Source: Macrococcoides equi (GTDB lineage: Bacteria; Bacillota; Bacilli; Staphylococcales; Staphylococcaceae). From it: a stretch of 64,000 nucleotides of DNA. Under the pieces are notes generated by a model. It did no database searches. It was given only the letters and a program-made list of their open reading frames with translations, and was not told the DNA's origin. Numbering within the stretch: the first letter of the stretch is position 1; each line of letters begins with the position of its first letter. The position numbers and the translations under genes are program-made. Shown here piece after piece: positions 1 through 9,559 of this stretch. The DNA is taken from the NCBI RefSeq assembly GCF_047425865.1, contig NZ_CP179735.1; one strand, written 5' to 3'.

Positions 1-402
1 GGAACATTTCGACCGGTAAGTGTTGATTCAATAGAAGATCATGATATGCATAGTGAATACTATGAAATGACAGCATCTACAGCTTCACTACTAAATGAAA
101 CGAGAGCAAATGGAAAGAGAATTATATCTGTAGGTACGACTTCAACAAGAACACTTGAAACTATTGCAGACGAGAACGGTAAATTTAAAGCTGAAAGCGG
201 CTGGACTGATATCTTTATTTATCCAGGTTATAGTTTCAAAGCAATTGATGCGATGATTACTAATTTTCATTTACCAAAATCAACACTTGTTATGCTTGTT
301 TCAAGTTTAGCGACAAGAGAAATAATATTAAAAGCATATAACGAAGCAGTAAAAGAAGAATATCGCTTCTTTAGTTTCGGTGATGCTATGTTTATTTATT
401 AA
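1..402 (+). CDS. queA: S-adenosylmethionine:tRNA ribosyltransferase-isomerase QueA, C-terminal part
   Basis: Only the last 133 codons are present; the reading frame is open from base 1 (GTFRPVSVD), so the start lies outside the window. QueA transfers and isomerises the ribosyl moiety of SAM onto preQ1 at tRNA position 34, forming epoxyqueuosine. The visible part contains family-typical segments such as GTTSTRTLE and the C-terminal TNFHLPKSTLVMLVS and FGDAMFIY. The tgt gene starts 11 bp downstream, the usual queA-tgt-yajC-secDF order of Firmicutes. The internal ATG at 46 is not a real start. The call is secure. Confidence 0.96.
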   Translation, partial: GTFRPVSVDSIEDHDMHSEYYEMTASTASLLNETRANGKRIISVGTTSTRTLETIADENGKFKAESGWTDIFIYPGYSFKAIDAMITNFHLPKSTLVMLVSSLATREIILKAYNEAVKEEYRFFSFGDAMFIY

Positions 403-413
403 AGGAGAGTATT

Positions 414-1553
414 ATGCCAGCTGTAACATATGAACATATAAAAACTTGTAAACAATCAGGAGCAAGACTTGGAATCGTTCGTACCCCACACGGGTCATTT
501 GAAACGCCAATGTTTATGCCCGTAGGTACACAAGCGACAGTTAAGACGATGAGTCCGGAAGAATTAAAAACAATGAATGCAAAAATTATTTTAAGTAATA
601 CGTATCATCTATGGTTAAGACCAGGGAGCGATATCATTCGTGAAGCGGGTGGTTTACATAAATTTATGAATTGGGATCGACCTATACTAACAGATAGTGG
701 TGGATTTCAAGTATTTAGTTTAAGTGATATGCGCAAAATAGAAGAAGAAGGTGTTCATTTTAGACACCATTTAAATGGTTCCAAGCTGTTTTTAAGTCCT
801 GAAAAAGCGATGCATATTCAAAATGATCTCGGTTCAGATATTATGATGGCATTTGATGAATGTCCTCCAATGCCTGCAACATATGAATATGTAAAAGCAA
901 GTATTGAAAGAACGAGTCGTTGGGCAGAACGTTGTCTTAAAGCGCATCAACGTCCGAATGATCAAGCTTTATTTGGAATTATTCAGGGCGGTGAATATGA
1001 AGATTTACGTACACAGTCAGCGAAAGATTTAGTCTCACTAGATTTTCCTGGTTATGCTATTGGAGGTCTTTCGGTGGGTGAGCCAAAGCCTGTAATGTAT
1101 AGAATGTTAGAGCATACAACACCACTTATGCCATTTGATAAACCACGTTATCTTATGGGAGTAGGTTCTCCAGATGCATTAATAGAAGGGGCAATTCGAG
1201 GCATAGATATGTTTGATTGTGTATTGCCGACACGTATTGCTCGAAATGGTACGTGTATGACGAGTGCAGGACGTGTCGTGGTCAAAAATGCTAAGTATGA
1301 GCGAGATTATACACCACTTGATATGAATTGCGATTGTTACACATGCAAAAACTATACAAAAGCTTATATCAGACATTTGATTAAAGCTGATGAAACCTTT
1401 GGTATCCGTTTAACGACGATTCATAATCTACATTTCTTACTTAACTTGATGGAACAGGTAAGAGAAGCAATTAGAAATGATCGTTTATTAGACTTTAAAG
1501 AAGAATTCTTTGAAGCATACGGATTAAATGTAGAAAATCCAAAAAATTTCTAG
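414..1553 (+). CDS. tgt: queuine/preQ1 tRNA-guanine transglycosylase
   Basis: Cytosolic enzyme that exchanges guanine 34 for preQ1 in tRNAs with GUN anticodons, acting before QueA. At 379 residues it is full length. The TDSGGFQVFSL motif near residues 93-103 carries the proton-acceptor Asp; the nucleophile Asp lies in the GIDMFDCVLPTR segment (about 262-275). A zinc site of CDCYTC plus a downstream His (about 308-340) is complete. The start ATG follows the AAAGGAG ribosome site that overlaps the end of queA. It is part of the queA-tgt-yajC run. Confidence 0.98.
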   Translation: MPAVTYEHIKTCKQSGARLGIVRTPHGSFETPMFMPVGTQATVKTMSPEELKTMNAKIILSNTYHLWLRPGSDIIREAGGLHKFMNWDRPILTDSGGFQVFSLSDMRKIEEEGVHFRHHLNGSKLFLSPEKAMHIQNDLGSDIMMAFDECPPMPATYEYVKASIERTSRWAERCLKAHQRPNDQALFGIIQGGEYEDLRTQSAKDLVSLDFPGYAIGGLSVGEPKPVMYRMLEHTTPLMPFDKPRYLMGVGSPDALIEGAIRGIDMFDCVLPTRIARNGTCMTSAGRVVVKNAKYERDYTPLDMNCDCYTCKNYTKAYIRHLIKADETFGIRLTTIHNLHFLLNLMEQVREAIRNDRLLDFKEEFFEAYGLNVENPKNF

Positions 1554-1562
1554 GAGGTCAAT

Positions 1563-1835
1563 ATGTCAACAGAGATGCAGGCAATTATTATGCAGGTATT
1601 ACCTTTAATTGTTTTACTGTTGGTTGCTTATGTGCTAATGATTCGCCCACAACAAAAAAGATCGCGTGAGCAACAAGAGTTACTGCGCCATTTAAAACGT
1701 GGAGATAAAGTAGCGACAATCGGAGGATTACAAGGAACAGTAAAATCTGTAGATTCTAAATATGTAACGATTATTGTCAATAATAAAGGAACTGAAATGA
1801 CATTTGATAAGCTTGCAATAAAAAAAGCGCAATAG
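1563..1835 (+). CDS. yajC: Sec translocon accessory protein YajC
   Basis: Small 90-residue inner-membrane protein of the SecDF-YajC complex that assists SecYEG-dependent export. It has a single N-terminal transmembrane helix (about residues 8-27), then the conserved MIRPQQKR segment and a small cytosolic beta domain with GDKVATIGG. It lies 9 bp after tgt with an AGGAGG-like site and precedes secDF by 93 bp, the classic arrangement. Confidence 0.96.
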   Translation: MSTEMQAIIMQVLPLIVLLLVAYVLMIRPQQKRSREQQELLRHLKRGDKVATIGGLQGTVKSVDSKYVTIIVNNKGTEMTFDKLAIKKAQ

Positions 1836-1928
1836 TAATATCTAACGAATTTAGTTTTATGATATGATATTGGTATTTATTACAATGTTTTTAAATAGTT
1901 ATAAAATTTTATTTTTCGAGGTGAAAGA

Positions 1929-4220
1929 GTGAAGAAGCGCAGTAGATTAATAGCATTATTGTTATTAACAATTCTTTTATTTAGTTCAATGGGTGTTACA
2001 GCAAAGAGTATTATGGAGAAAGTAAATCTTGGTCTGGATTTACAAGGTGGCTTTGAAGTCCTTTATAAAGTAGATAAGCTGGATAAAGGAGACAAAATTG
2101 ATAGTGAGGTAGTTAAGGCAACGAGTAAGACACTAGAATCACGTGTCAATGTTTTAGGTGTTTCTGAACCTAAAATTCAAATAGAAAATAAGGATAGAAT
2201 TCGTGTTCAACTAGCAGGCGTTAAAAATCAAAACCAGGCACGTGAAATTTTATCGACGAGTGCTAATCTGACGATACGTGATGCCAATGATAAACTATTA
2301 TTATCAGGTAAAGACCTTGTTCAGGGTGGTGCAAAGCAATCATTTGATCAAAATAGTAATGCACCAGTCGTAACGCTTAAACTTAAATCAGCTAAAAAGT
2401 TTGCTGATATTACCAGAAAGATTTCTAAACAAAATCCAAATATCATGGTCATCTGGATGGATTTTGAAGAAGGTAAAGATAGCTATAAGAAAGAAGCGAA
2501 AAAAGAACAAGCTGGTAAAGAGCCTAAATACGTGAGTGCTGCAGGCGTTTCACAGGAAATCAATTCTCAAAATGTTGAAATTTCCGGTGGATTCCAGGGT
2601 GAAAAAGGTTTACTTCGTGCTAAGCAAATTGCTGATTTATTAAACTCAGGTGCTTTACCAGTAAAGCTTACAGAAATTTATTCAACATCAGTGGGTGCAC
2701 AATTTGGTCAGGATGCATTACATAATACAATGTTAGCATCTGCGATAGGTGTAGGACTCATCTTCTTATTTATGATTTTCTATTACCGTTTACCAGGTAT
2801 ACTTGCTGTGATCTCTTTATCAGCATATATTTGGCTGACGATGATTGCGTTTAATATGATTCATGGTGTCTTAACATTACCAGGTATCGCTGCATTAGTG
2901 TTAGGTGTAGGGATGGCAGTAGATGCTAATATCATCATGTATGAACGTATTAAAGATGAATTAAAAATCGGACGTAGTGTTAAACAAGCCTTTAAAAAAG
3001 GATCTGATTCTTCATTCCTGACAATTTTAGATGCCAACTTAACAACAGTGTTAGCGGCTTTAGTACTTTTCTTCCTTGGAACGAGTAGTGTTAAAGGATT
3101 TGCTACAATGTTGTTACTAGGTATTCTGATGATTTTCGTAACGCAAGTATTCTTTACCCGATTATTACTGAGCTTAGCTGTATACTCTGGTTTCTTTGAT
3201 AAAAAGTTCAGTTTCTTCGGCGTCAGTGCTAAAAATCGTCATCACATATCAGAGGGTGTTGATGTACATGATCTTAAGACACGCTGGGATCGTATTGATT
3301 TTGTGAAACTTGCAAAGCCATTACTTGCGGCATCAGTTGCTTCGATTATTATTGGTAGTATTGTTATTGCATTAATGGGACTTAATTTAGGGATTGATTT
3401 TAAATCAGGTTCACGTGTTGATGTGAAAAGTGATAAAATATTGAAAGTAGAAGATGTCAAATCATCACTGAAAGATTTAAATTTAGAAACGGATAATATT
3501 ATTATAAATTCTGAAGCAAACAAAATGGGTGTTATCCAATTTAAAGATCCTTTAACAAAAAATGAAATAAAAGATTTAAAATCAGCATTTACCAAGAAAT
3601 ACGGTCATGAGCCAAACGTAAATACTGTTTCGAGTGAGATTGGTAAGGAACTTGCCAAAAATGCTATAAAATCGGTAATTTATGCTGCAATTGGTATTAT
3701 CATTTATGTAACTTTCCGTTTTGAATGGAGAATGGGTCTGACATCTGTATTATCTTTATTACATGATGCATTCTTAATTATTGCTTTCTTTAGCATTTTC
3801 AGGATTGAAGTTGATGTTACATTTATAGCAGCAGTTTTAACAATCATTGGTTATTCAATTAATGACACGATCGTGACGTTTGACCGTGTACGCGAAAATT
3901 TACACAAGATGAAAGTTATTACGCGACCTGAACAAATTGATGATATTGTTAATAGTTCTATACGTCAAACTTTAACACGCTCAATCAATACCGTATTAAC
4001 AGTTATTATCGTAGTAGTTGCTTTGATGCTTTTAGGAGCATCTAGTATCTTTAATTTCTCTCTTGCTTTATTGGTTGGTTTATTATCAGGTGTATTCAGT
4101 TCAATCTTCATCGCAGTTCCGCTTTGGGGAATTTTAAAGAAACGTCAATTAAAAGCGAATGGCGGAAGATTAACTGTTTATGAAGAGAAGAAATCAAATG
4201 ATGAAAAAATTTATGTTTAA
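1929..4220 (+). CDS. secDF: protein translocase subunit SecDF (fused SecD-SecF)
   Basis: At 763 residues this is the fused SecD+SecF form usual in Bacillus and Staphylococcus. It uses the proton motive force to pull preproteins through SecYEG. The SecD half has an N-terminal membrane helix, the LGLDLQGGFEV motif (about 34-45), a large extracytoplasmic P1 domain and a membrane bundle with GVGMAVDANIIMYERIK. The SecF half restarts near residue 460 with its own first helix, NLGIDFKSGSRVDV and YSINDTIVTFDRVREN. The start is GTG, preceded by GAGGTGAAAG. A strong hairpin follows the stop. Confidence 0.97.
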   Translation: MKKRSRLIALLLLTILLFSSMGVTAKSIMEKVNLGLDLQGGFEVLYKVDKLDKGDKIDSEVVKATSKTLESRVNVLGVSEPKIQIENKDRIRVQLAGVKNQNQAREILSTSANLTIRDANDKLLLSGKDLVQGGAKQSFDQNSNAPVVTLKLKSAKKFADITRKISKQNPNIMVIWMDFEEGKDSYKKEAKKEQAGKEPKYVSAAGVSQEINSQNVEISGGFQGEKGLLRAKQIADLLNSGALPVKLTEIYSTSVGAQFGQDALHNTMLASAIGVGLIFLFMIFYYRLPGILAVISLSAYIWLTMIAFNMIHGVLTLPGIAALVLGVGMAVDANIIMYERIKDELKIGRSVKQAFKKGSDSSFLTILDANLTTVLAALVLFFLGTSSVKGFATMLLLGILMIFVTQVFFTRLLLSLAVYSGFFDKKFSFFGVSAKNRHHISEGVDVHDLKTRWDRIDFVKLAKPLLAASVASIIIGSIVIALMGLNLGIDFKSGSRVDVKSDKILKVEDVKSSLKDLNLETDNIIINSEANKMGVIQFKDPLTKNEIKDLKSAFTKKYGHEPNVNTVSSEIGKELAKNAIKSVIYAAIGIIIYVTFRFEWRMGLTSVLSLLHDAFLIIAFFSIFRIEVDVTFIAAVLTIIGYSINDTIVTFDRVRENLHKMKVITRPEQIDDIVNSSIRQTLTRSINTVLTVIIVVVALMLLGASSIFNFSLALLVGLLSGVFSSIFIAVPLWGILKKRQLKANGGRLTVYEEKKSNDEKIYV

Positions 4221-4234
4221 TACTTTACTTTTAG

Positions 4235-4268
4235 AAAAATCATGTCTAGACATGATTTTTCTTTTTTT
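4235..4268 (+). terminator. Rho-independent terminator after secDF
   Basis: Perfect inverted repeat with 10-bp arms AAAAATCATG and CATGATTTTT around the loop TCTAGA, followed by CTTTTTTTGT. It closes the queA-tgt-yajC-secDF unit. Confidence 0.9.
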
Positions 4269-4337
4269 GTCTAAAAAATCACAAATTTCAACTTTTTTTT
4301 ATTATGATAATGGTAATTGTATTTATGGGGGGATAAT

Positions 4338-5441
4338 ATGAAAATCACTAAAATTAAAGGGTACTATATTCAGCTGCCATTAAAAGAACCGTTTGTTATT
4401 AATTATGCTACCTATGATAGCATGCATTCAGTCATCGTTGAAATTCACACGGATACAGGTTTAGTCGGTTATGGTGAAGGTGTGGCTGATGAGCACGTAA
4501 CTGGAGATAGCGCACCTGGAGTTTATGCTAACCTGGAAATGATTTCTCCGTCACTTATTGGTCTGAATCCATTAAATATTGAATATATACACAAAAAACT
4601 GGATCAAATGATTTTAGGCAATCCTGCGTTGAAGGCGTGTATTGATATCGCATTATATGATATTCTGGGAAAACATGCACAATTGCCGGTCTACCAGTTA
4701 CTAGGTGGACAGACAGTTGAACGTTTAGATTATGCAAAAGTATTAAGTGTTAAAGTTTTTGAAGAAACAAGAAAAGATATTGATGCATTGCTTGCCGACG
4801 GTTATAAAGTGATCAAAGTTAAGCTTGGTGGAAATATTAATGATGATGTTAAGAAATTAAAACAGATTTTAGATTATATCAAAGACACGGATGCAGAAGT
4901 GAGAGTCGATTGTAATCAAGGGTGGTCTAATCCGAAAGCGATAATACAGGCATTAAGTACAATCAATGATCCAAAGTTAAAGTGGATTGAACAACCTTTA
5001 AAAGCACACGATATAGAAGGTATGAAATACTTGTATGAACGTATGCAGGTAAGTTTAATGGCAGATGAGATGATAAAGGATGTTAAAGATTTAGCGAGTT
5101 TAAAGTCACCACATTTTGATTTATTAAATGTTAAGCTGATGAAATGTGGCGGTATACACAATGCAGTAAAAATTATTAGGTTTGCAGAAGCATTAGGAAT
5201 TGAATGCCAAATTGGATCTATGGTGGAATCTTCTATTGGTAGTGCAGCGGGTTATCACACGGCTATGGCACTAGATAATGTAAAAACGACAGAACTCACA
5301 GGGCCACTCCTATTTAGTCAGGATATTGGTAATCTAATATATGAAATTCCTTATGTATATTTAAGTGAGGAACCAGGTCTAGGTATTAATGTAGATAAAG
5401 ATATTTTAAAAGCATTAACCGATAAACAATTTGAAGTATAA
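4338..5441 (+). CDS. enolase-superfamily dipeptide epimerase (L-Ala-D/L-Glu epimerase type)
   Basis: The 367-residue protein belongs to the muconate-lactonising/mandelate-racemase branch of the enolase superfamily. The KVIKVKLGG stretch supplies the KxK acid/base pair, metal ligands lie in VRVDCNQGW, WIEQPL and LMADEMIKD, and the second catalytic Lys is in LLNVKLMKCGG. This pattern fits L-Ala-D/L-Glu epimerases, which act on peptides released from peptidoglycan. The exact substrate cannot be read from sequence. The ATG at 4338 is chosen because GGGGGG lies just upstream; an in-frame extension to 4317 lacks a site. A TATGATAAT-like -10 lies near 4302. An M20 amidohydrolase follows 21 bp later, probably in one operon. 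Confidence 0.88.
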   Translation: MKITKIKGYYIQLPLKEPFVINYATYDSMHSVIVEIHTDTGLVGYGEGVADEHVTGDSAPGVYANLEMISPSLIGLNPLNIEYIHKKLDQMILGNPALKACIDIALYDILGKHAQLPVYQLLGGQTVERLDYAKVLSVKVFEETRKDIDALLADGYKVIKVKLGGNINDDVKKLKQILDYIKDTDAEVRVDCNQGWSNPKAIIQALSTINDPKLKWIEQPLKAHDIEGMKYLYERMQVSLMADEMIKDVKDLASLKSPHFDLLNVKLMKCGGIHNAVKIIRFAEALGIECQIGSMVESSIGSAAGYHTAMALDNVKTTELTGPLLFSQDIGNLIYEIPYVYLSEEPGLGINVDKDILKALTDKQFEV

Positions 5442-5462
5442 AATTTAAACAAGGGGATTAAC

Positions 5463-6575
5463 ATGAACGAAACAGAATTTCATGACAGGATATTAGAGAT
5501 TAATCGTGAACTAAATCTAAGAGCAGAAGTAAGTTGGGACGAAGAAAAAACAACGGATTACATTGAAAAATTATTTAAAGATGAATTTGATGTACATAGA
5601 TTCAATAAAACAGGACTATATATTAAAATTCCAGGTAAAATTGACAAAACTGTAGCTTTTAGAAGCGATATTGATGCATTGCCATATAATTTTGAAGACG
5701 GACTAAAAGTCATTCATGCATGTGGCCATGATGCACATATGACGACACTTATCGGATTATTATATAAATTAAAAAACACAAGTTATCAACCTATTTACAA
5801 TTTACTGTTTATCTTCCAACCAGCAGAAGAAGATGGTAGCGGTGCTAAATATGTACTAGAACACAACATCTTAGAAAATGTTGAATATATGTTTGGAATG
5901 CACGTTCGGCCATTAAATGAATTGAAAGGCAATGAATTCTCAAGCAGTATCCAGCACGGTGCTAGCGCTACTTTGCATGTTGATATTACAACCACTGAAG
6001 GTCATGCAGGCAGACCTTGGGAATCTATTAACAGTATCGATATTGCGATGGATTTAAATCAGCAAATCAAAGCATTAAATCATGATGGTGATCGAACATA
6101 CTCAGTGAAGATGACTACAATTGAAACGTTGAGTGGTACGCATAATACGATTCCAGGAACAATTAATTGTGTCTTTGATGTACGTGCTCAATATAATGAG
6201 ACAATGCAGGATTTACAAACGAATATTGATAACATTTGTGAATCAATTAATAATAAATATGACTGCACATTAAAATATTTTTATTCAAGTAATACAGTTG
6301 CTGCTGACATCAGTGACGAAGCTAAAGATATTATCACTGAAGTATTAAAAGTACAACAACATGATTATATTGAAAAGATAGTTACACCTGGTGCTGAAGA
6401 TTTTCATACCTATGCTAACGCATTACCTGAAATCAAAACAACGATGCTAGGTATTGGGTGTGATATGAATCATGGATTACATCATCCTGAAATGCAATAT
6501 GATAAGGAATCAATCTTTACCGCTATTAACATCTATTATGACGTAATTAAAAAACTAGATGAAAAAGTAGATTAA
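5463..6575 (+). CDS. M20 family metallo-amidohydrolase/peptidase
   Basis: The 370-residue protein is of the M20D (hippurate hydrolase, N-acyl amino acid amidohydrolase) type. Visible motifs are HACGHDAHM (metal-binding Cys/His), QPAEEDGSGAK (catalytic and metal Glu), HVRPLNELKG, the lid-domain signature EGHAGRPWES and a C-terminal HGLHHPEM metal ligand. Members cleave amide bonds of N-acyl or N-acetyl amino acids or dipeptides. It follows the epimerase by 21 bp with an AAGGGG site, so the two may process muropeptide-derived dipeptides or other acylated amino acids together; that is inference. It could equally be an aminoacylase of unrelated substrate. Confidence 0.88.
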   Translation: MNETEFHDRILEINRELNLRAEVSWDEEKTTDYIEKLFKDEFDVHRFNKTGLYIKIPGKIDKTVAFRSDIDALPYNFEDGLKVIHACGHDAHMTTLIGLLYKLKNTSYQPIYNLLFIFQPAEEDGSGAKYVLEHNILENVEYMFGMHVRPLNELKGNEFSSSIQHGASATLHVDITTTEGHAGRPWESINSIDIAMDLNQQIKALNHDGDRTYSVKMTTIETLSGTHNTIPGTINCVFDVRAQYNETMQDLQTNIDNICESINNKYDCTLKYFYSSNTVAADISDEAKDIITEVLKVQQHDYIEKIVTPGAEDFHTYANALPEIKTTMLGIGCDMNHGLHHPEMQYDKESIFTAINIYYDVIKKLDEKVD

Positions 6576-6579
6576 ATTT

Positions 6580-6611
6580 GAAGGCATTCATTTTCTTAAA
6601 TGAATGCCTTC
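6580..6611 (+). terminator. hairpin after the amidohydrolase gene
   Basis: Inverted repeat GAAGGCATTCAT / ATGAATGCCTTC with a short loop. No T-run follows; instead a TATAAT (6615-6620) lies directly downstream, so this may be a weak terminator next to the recJ promoter. Confidence 0.6.
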
Positions 6612-6642
6612 ATGTATAATTTTAGAGTGTAGGGGGATTGTT

Positions 6643-8898
6643 ATGGAAAAAATTAAATGGCAAGTGTCCAGGATAGAAAATACAATTCCTGAGGAACTCA
6701 TCAAAAAATATAAAATCTCTAAGATTAATCAAAAAATATTAAGTGCACGTAATATCATATCAGACGCAGAACTTAATGAAATCTTTTCAGACGGACAAAT
6801 ACATGATCCATTTTTGCTCTATCAAATGGATAAAGTTGTAGAGAGAGTTCACTATGCAATTGAACATGCTGAACCTATATTAGTCTATGGTGATTATGAT
6901 GCTGATGGAGTAACAAGTGTTACTGTCATGGTGAAAACGCTGGAATCTTTAGGAGCAGTTGTTGGATGGTATATTCCGAATCGTTTTACGGAAGGATATG
7001 GACCTAATGAAGAGGCCTTCAGACAGGCGGCAGATGAGGGAGTCAAATTAATAATTACTGTGGATAATGGGATACAGGGTCATCATGAAGTTGAGGTTGC
7101 CAATTCTCTTGGAATAGACGTTATTATTACTGACCATCATGAAATTGGAGCAACCTTACCTGATGCATTTGCAGTTATTCACCCGATGCATCCGGAAGGT
7201 AATTATCCTTTTGCACATCTTGCAGGTGTGGGAGTTGCATATAAGGTAAGTCATGCCCTCTTAGGAAAAGAATATAAAGATTTCTTACCATTTGTTACAA
7301 TCGGTACAATTAGTGACCTTGTTTCGATGACAGGCGAAAACAGAGCGATGGTTAAACAAGGTCTTAAGATGATAAATCAACAACCTCCAGTAGGAGTTGC
7401 AGCATTACTTAAGCGTGCAAACTTTACAGGTGAAATAACAGAAGAAACAATTGGATTTATCATCGGTCCACGGTTAAATGCAGTAGGACGACTTGATGAT
7501 GCGAGAATTGCTGCTGAACTTTTACAGCTAGATGATCATTACGAAGCTGACTGGATAGCAGAACAGGTTGATGCATTTAACGATGAAAGAAAAGCTATTG
7601 TAGAATCAATTACTCAGGAAGCAATGATTGAAGCTGAAGATAAAATAAATAATGGCAACCGCTTTTTAGTCATCGCTAAAGAGAATTGGAATGAAGGTGT
7701 TCTGGGAATTGTGGCGAGTCGAATCGTAGAAAAATATAATTTACCGACAATTGTTTTAAATATAGATTATATTAATGATTATGCAAAGGGCTCGGCAAGA
7801 AGTGTACAACAAATTTCGATGTATGATAGTCTTGATCAGGCTAGAGACTACATCACTAAATTCGGTGGTCATCATATGGCTGCAGGTTTAACATTACCTA
7901 TTGACAATATTGAACAATTAGAAAGAAATATCAACCTATATCTGGAGCAGGTTCTAAACGGAGAACCTATAACAACGCAACTTGAAATTGATGCAATCGT
8001 TGAGATGGAAGATATTACTGTTAAGAACATCAGTGATATGGATTTACTACGACCATTTGGTACTGACTTTAAAGCACCTGTACTTGGAATTTACGACCAG
8101 AAGATTACTGAGATAAAGCAAATCGGTCAAAATGCAGCGCATTTAAAATTTAAAACTGCAGCTGATTTAAATTGTCTGATGTGGAAGCGGGGAGATCTTT
8201 TAAATGAATTTCCTGTTGGTACGGACGTTAATATTGCAGGGTCGCTACAACTGAATGAGTGGAATGGCAACGTCTCTCCTCAGATGATCGCTCAATCAAT
8301 GCATTCAGATGATGTTAAAATGGTTGATTTCAGGAATGTCCACCCAAGAAAATTTGCTTTTTTAAAAGATGAGCAGGATGTAGCATACATTATTCAACCT
8401 GGCCAACCTAAGATCAATGAAAATTATTATTATTATGGTGAATCAGTATATGGACATGATAAAATAGTTTTTAGAGATATTCCGCATTCATATGAGAGTT
8501 TTAAAACTACATTCAATTCAATAGACGCTGAGACTGTTTATTTTATCTTTCATAAAAAAAAGCAGATTTACTTTGAAGGTATGCCGAGTATAGAAAAATT
8601 TAAATTATTATTTAAATGTTTTAAAATGAAGCCCATGATTGACTTAAAGAAAGATGGTGGGTATATTATTGATTTATTGAAAGTTAAGCCTGAGACCTTA
8701 CTCTTTATGCTGGAGGTTTATAAAGAACTTGAATTCATTCAGCAAATCAATATGACTTTTGAATTAAATGATGTTATCCAAAAAGCAGAAATTCAAAGTT
8801 CAAAACATTATAACGAAAGATTAAAGGAATTAAAATTAGAACAATTATTTTTATTTTCAACATTTGATAGTTTAAAATCTCAATTAGTACAAAGATAA
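6643..8898 (+). CDS. recJ: single-stranded-DNA-specific 5'-3' exonuclease RecJ
   Basis: RecJ degrades ssDNA 5' to 3' in recombination and repair. The DHH phosphoesterase core carries VYGDYDADGVTSV (about residues 81-93), IITVDNG, IITDHHE and the DHHA1 motif GGHHMAAG (about 407-414). At 751 residues it includes the long C-terminal extension typical of staphylococcal and Bacillus RecJ. The ATG at 6643 is preferred because AGGGGG lies just upstream; a 13-codon extension runs back into the hairpin. apt follows 23 bp downstream. Confidence 0.97.
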   Translation: MEKIKWQVSRIENTIPEELIKKYKISKINQKILSARNIISDAELNEIFSDGQIHDPFLLYQMDKVVERVHYAIEHAEPILVYGDYDADGVTSVTVMVKTLESLGAVVGWYIPNRFTEGYGPNEEAFRQAADEGVKLIITVDNGIQGHHEVEVANSLGIDVIITDHHEIGATLPDAFAVIHPMHPEGNYPFAHLAGVGVAYKVSHALLGKEYKDFLPFVTIGTISDLVSMTGENRAMVKQGLKMINQQPPVGVAALLKRANFTGEITEETIGFIIGPRLNAVGRLDDARIAAELLQLDDHYEADWIAEQVDAFNDERKAIVESITQEAMIEAEDKINNGNRFLVIAKENWNEGVLGIVASRIVEKYNLPTIVLNIDYINDYAKGSARSVQQISMYDSLDQARDYITKFGGHHMAAGLTLPIDNIEQLERNINLYLEQVLNGEPITTQLEIDAIVEMEDITVKNISDMDLLRPFGTDFKAPVLGIYDQKITEIKQIGQNAAHLKFKTAADLNCLMWKRGDLLNEFPVGTDVNIAGSLQLNEWNGNVSPQMIAQSMHSDDVKMVDFRNVHPRKFAFLKDEQDVAYIIQPGQPKINENYYYYGESVYGHDKIVFRDIPHSYESFKTTFNSIDAETVYFIFHKKKQIYFEGMPSIEKFKLLFKCFKMKPMIDLKKDGGYIIDLLKVKPETLLFMLEVYKELEFIQQINMTFELNDVIQKAEIQSSKHYNERLKELKLEQLFLFSTFDSLKSQLVQR

Positions 8899-8921
8899 AT
8901 ATGACAATGGAGGCACTAAGG

Positions 8922-9443
8922 ATGGATTTAAAAAAATATATTGCAGAAGTACAGGACTGGCCAAAAGAAGGAATTAGTTTTAAAGATATTACAACGTTAA
9001 TGGATAATGGAGAAGCGTATTCATACGCTACAGATCAAATTGTAAGTTTCGCAAAAGAAAAAGAAGTAGACATCGTTGTTGGTCCTGAAGCACGTGGATT
9101 TATTATTGGGTGTCCAGTGGCATATGCAATGGGGATTGGTTTTGCACCAGTGCGTAAGGAAGGAAAATTACCTCGTGAAGTTATTCGATATGAATATGAT
9201 TTAGAATATGGCAGCAACGTTCTGACAATGCATAAAGATGCGATTAAACCGGGTCAACGCGTGCTAATTACCGATGATTTACTAGCTACAGGTGGTACGA
9301 TTGAAGCGACAATTAAACTCGTTGAACAATTAGGAGGGATTGTTGCTGGTATTGCATTTATTATTGACCTGAAGTATTTAAACGGAATAGAAAAGCTTAA
9401 AGGATACGATGTTTTAACACTTGTAGAATATGATGCAGAATAA
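8922..9443 (+). CDS. apt: adenine phosphoribosyltransferase
   Basis: Cytosolic purine-salvage enzyme: adenine + PRPP gives AMP + PPi. The 173-residue length is normal. The PRPP-binding motif VLITDDLLATGGTIEA lies near residues 114-129, and GPEARGFIIG near 56-65 lines the base pocket. The ATG at 8922 is chosen because GGAGG sits at 8909-8913; the upstream in-frame ATG at 8901 would leave the site inside the gene. The recJ-apt-relA order is standard in this family and links purine salvage with (p)ppGpp metabolism. Confidence 0.97.
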   Translation: MDLKKYIAEVQDWPKEGISFKDITTLMDNGEAYSYATDQIVSFAKEKEVDIVVGPEARGFIIGCPVAYAMGIGFAPVRKEGKLPREVIRYEYDLEYGSNVLTMHKDAIKPGQRVLITDDLLATGGTIEATIKLVEQLGGIVAGIAFIIDLKYLNGIEKLKGYDVLTLVEYDAE

Positions 9444-9459
9444 ATTTTTCGTTATAAAG

Positions 9460-9493
9460 GATTGAGTTACATTTAATTGACTCAGTCTTTTTT
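9460..9493 (+). terminator. terminator between apt and relA
   Basis: Stem GATTGAGT / ACTCAGTC (one G-T pair) around a 12-base loop, followed by seven T. Separates the recJ-apt unit from relA. Confidence 0.8.
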
Positions 9494-9559
9494 ATATTTC
9501 ATTTAAAAATTAGTGATATTATAGTATTATTAATACATTATAAAAAGGGTGGTGATAGA

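Noticed and set aside
1179..1376. Minus-strand ORF inside tgt, and similar antisense ORFs in secDF, dnaK, lepA, floA and others
   Set aside because: They lie wholly within well-conserved genes, have no ribosome sites and low-complexity translations; they are shadows.
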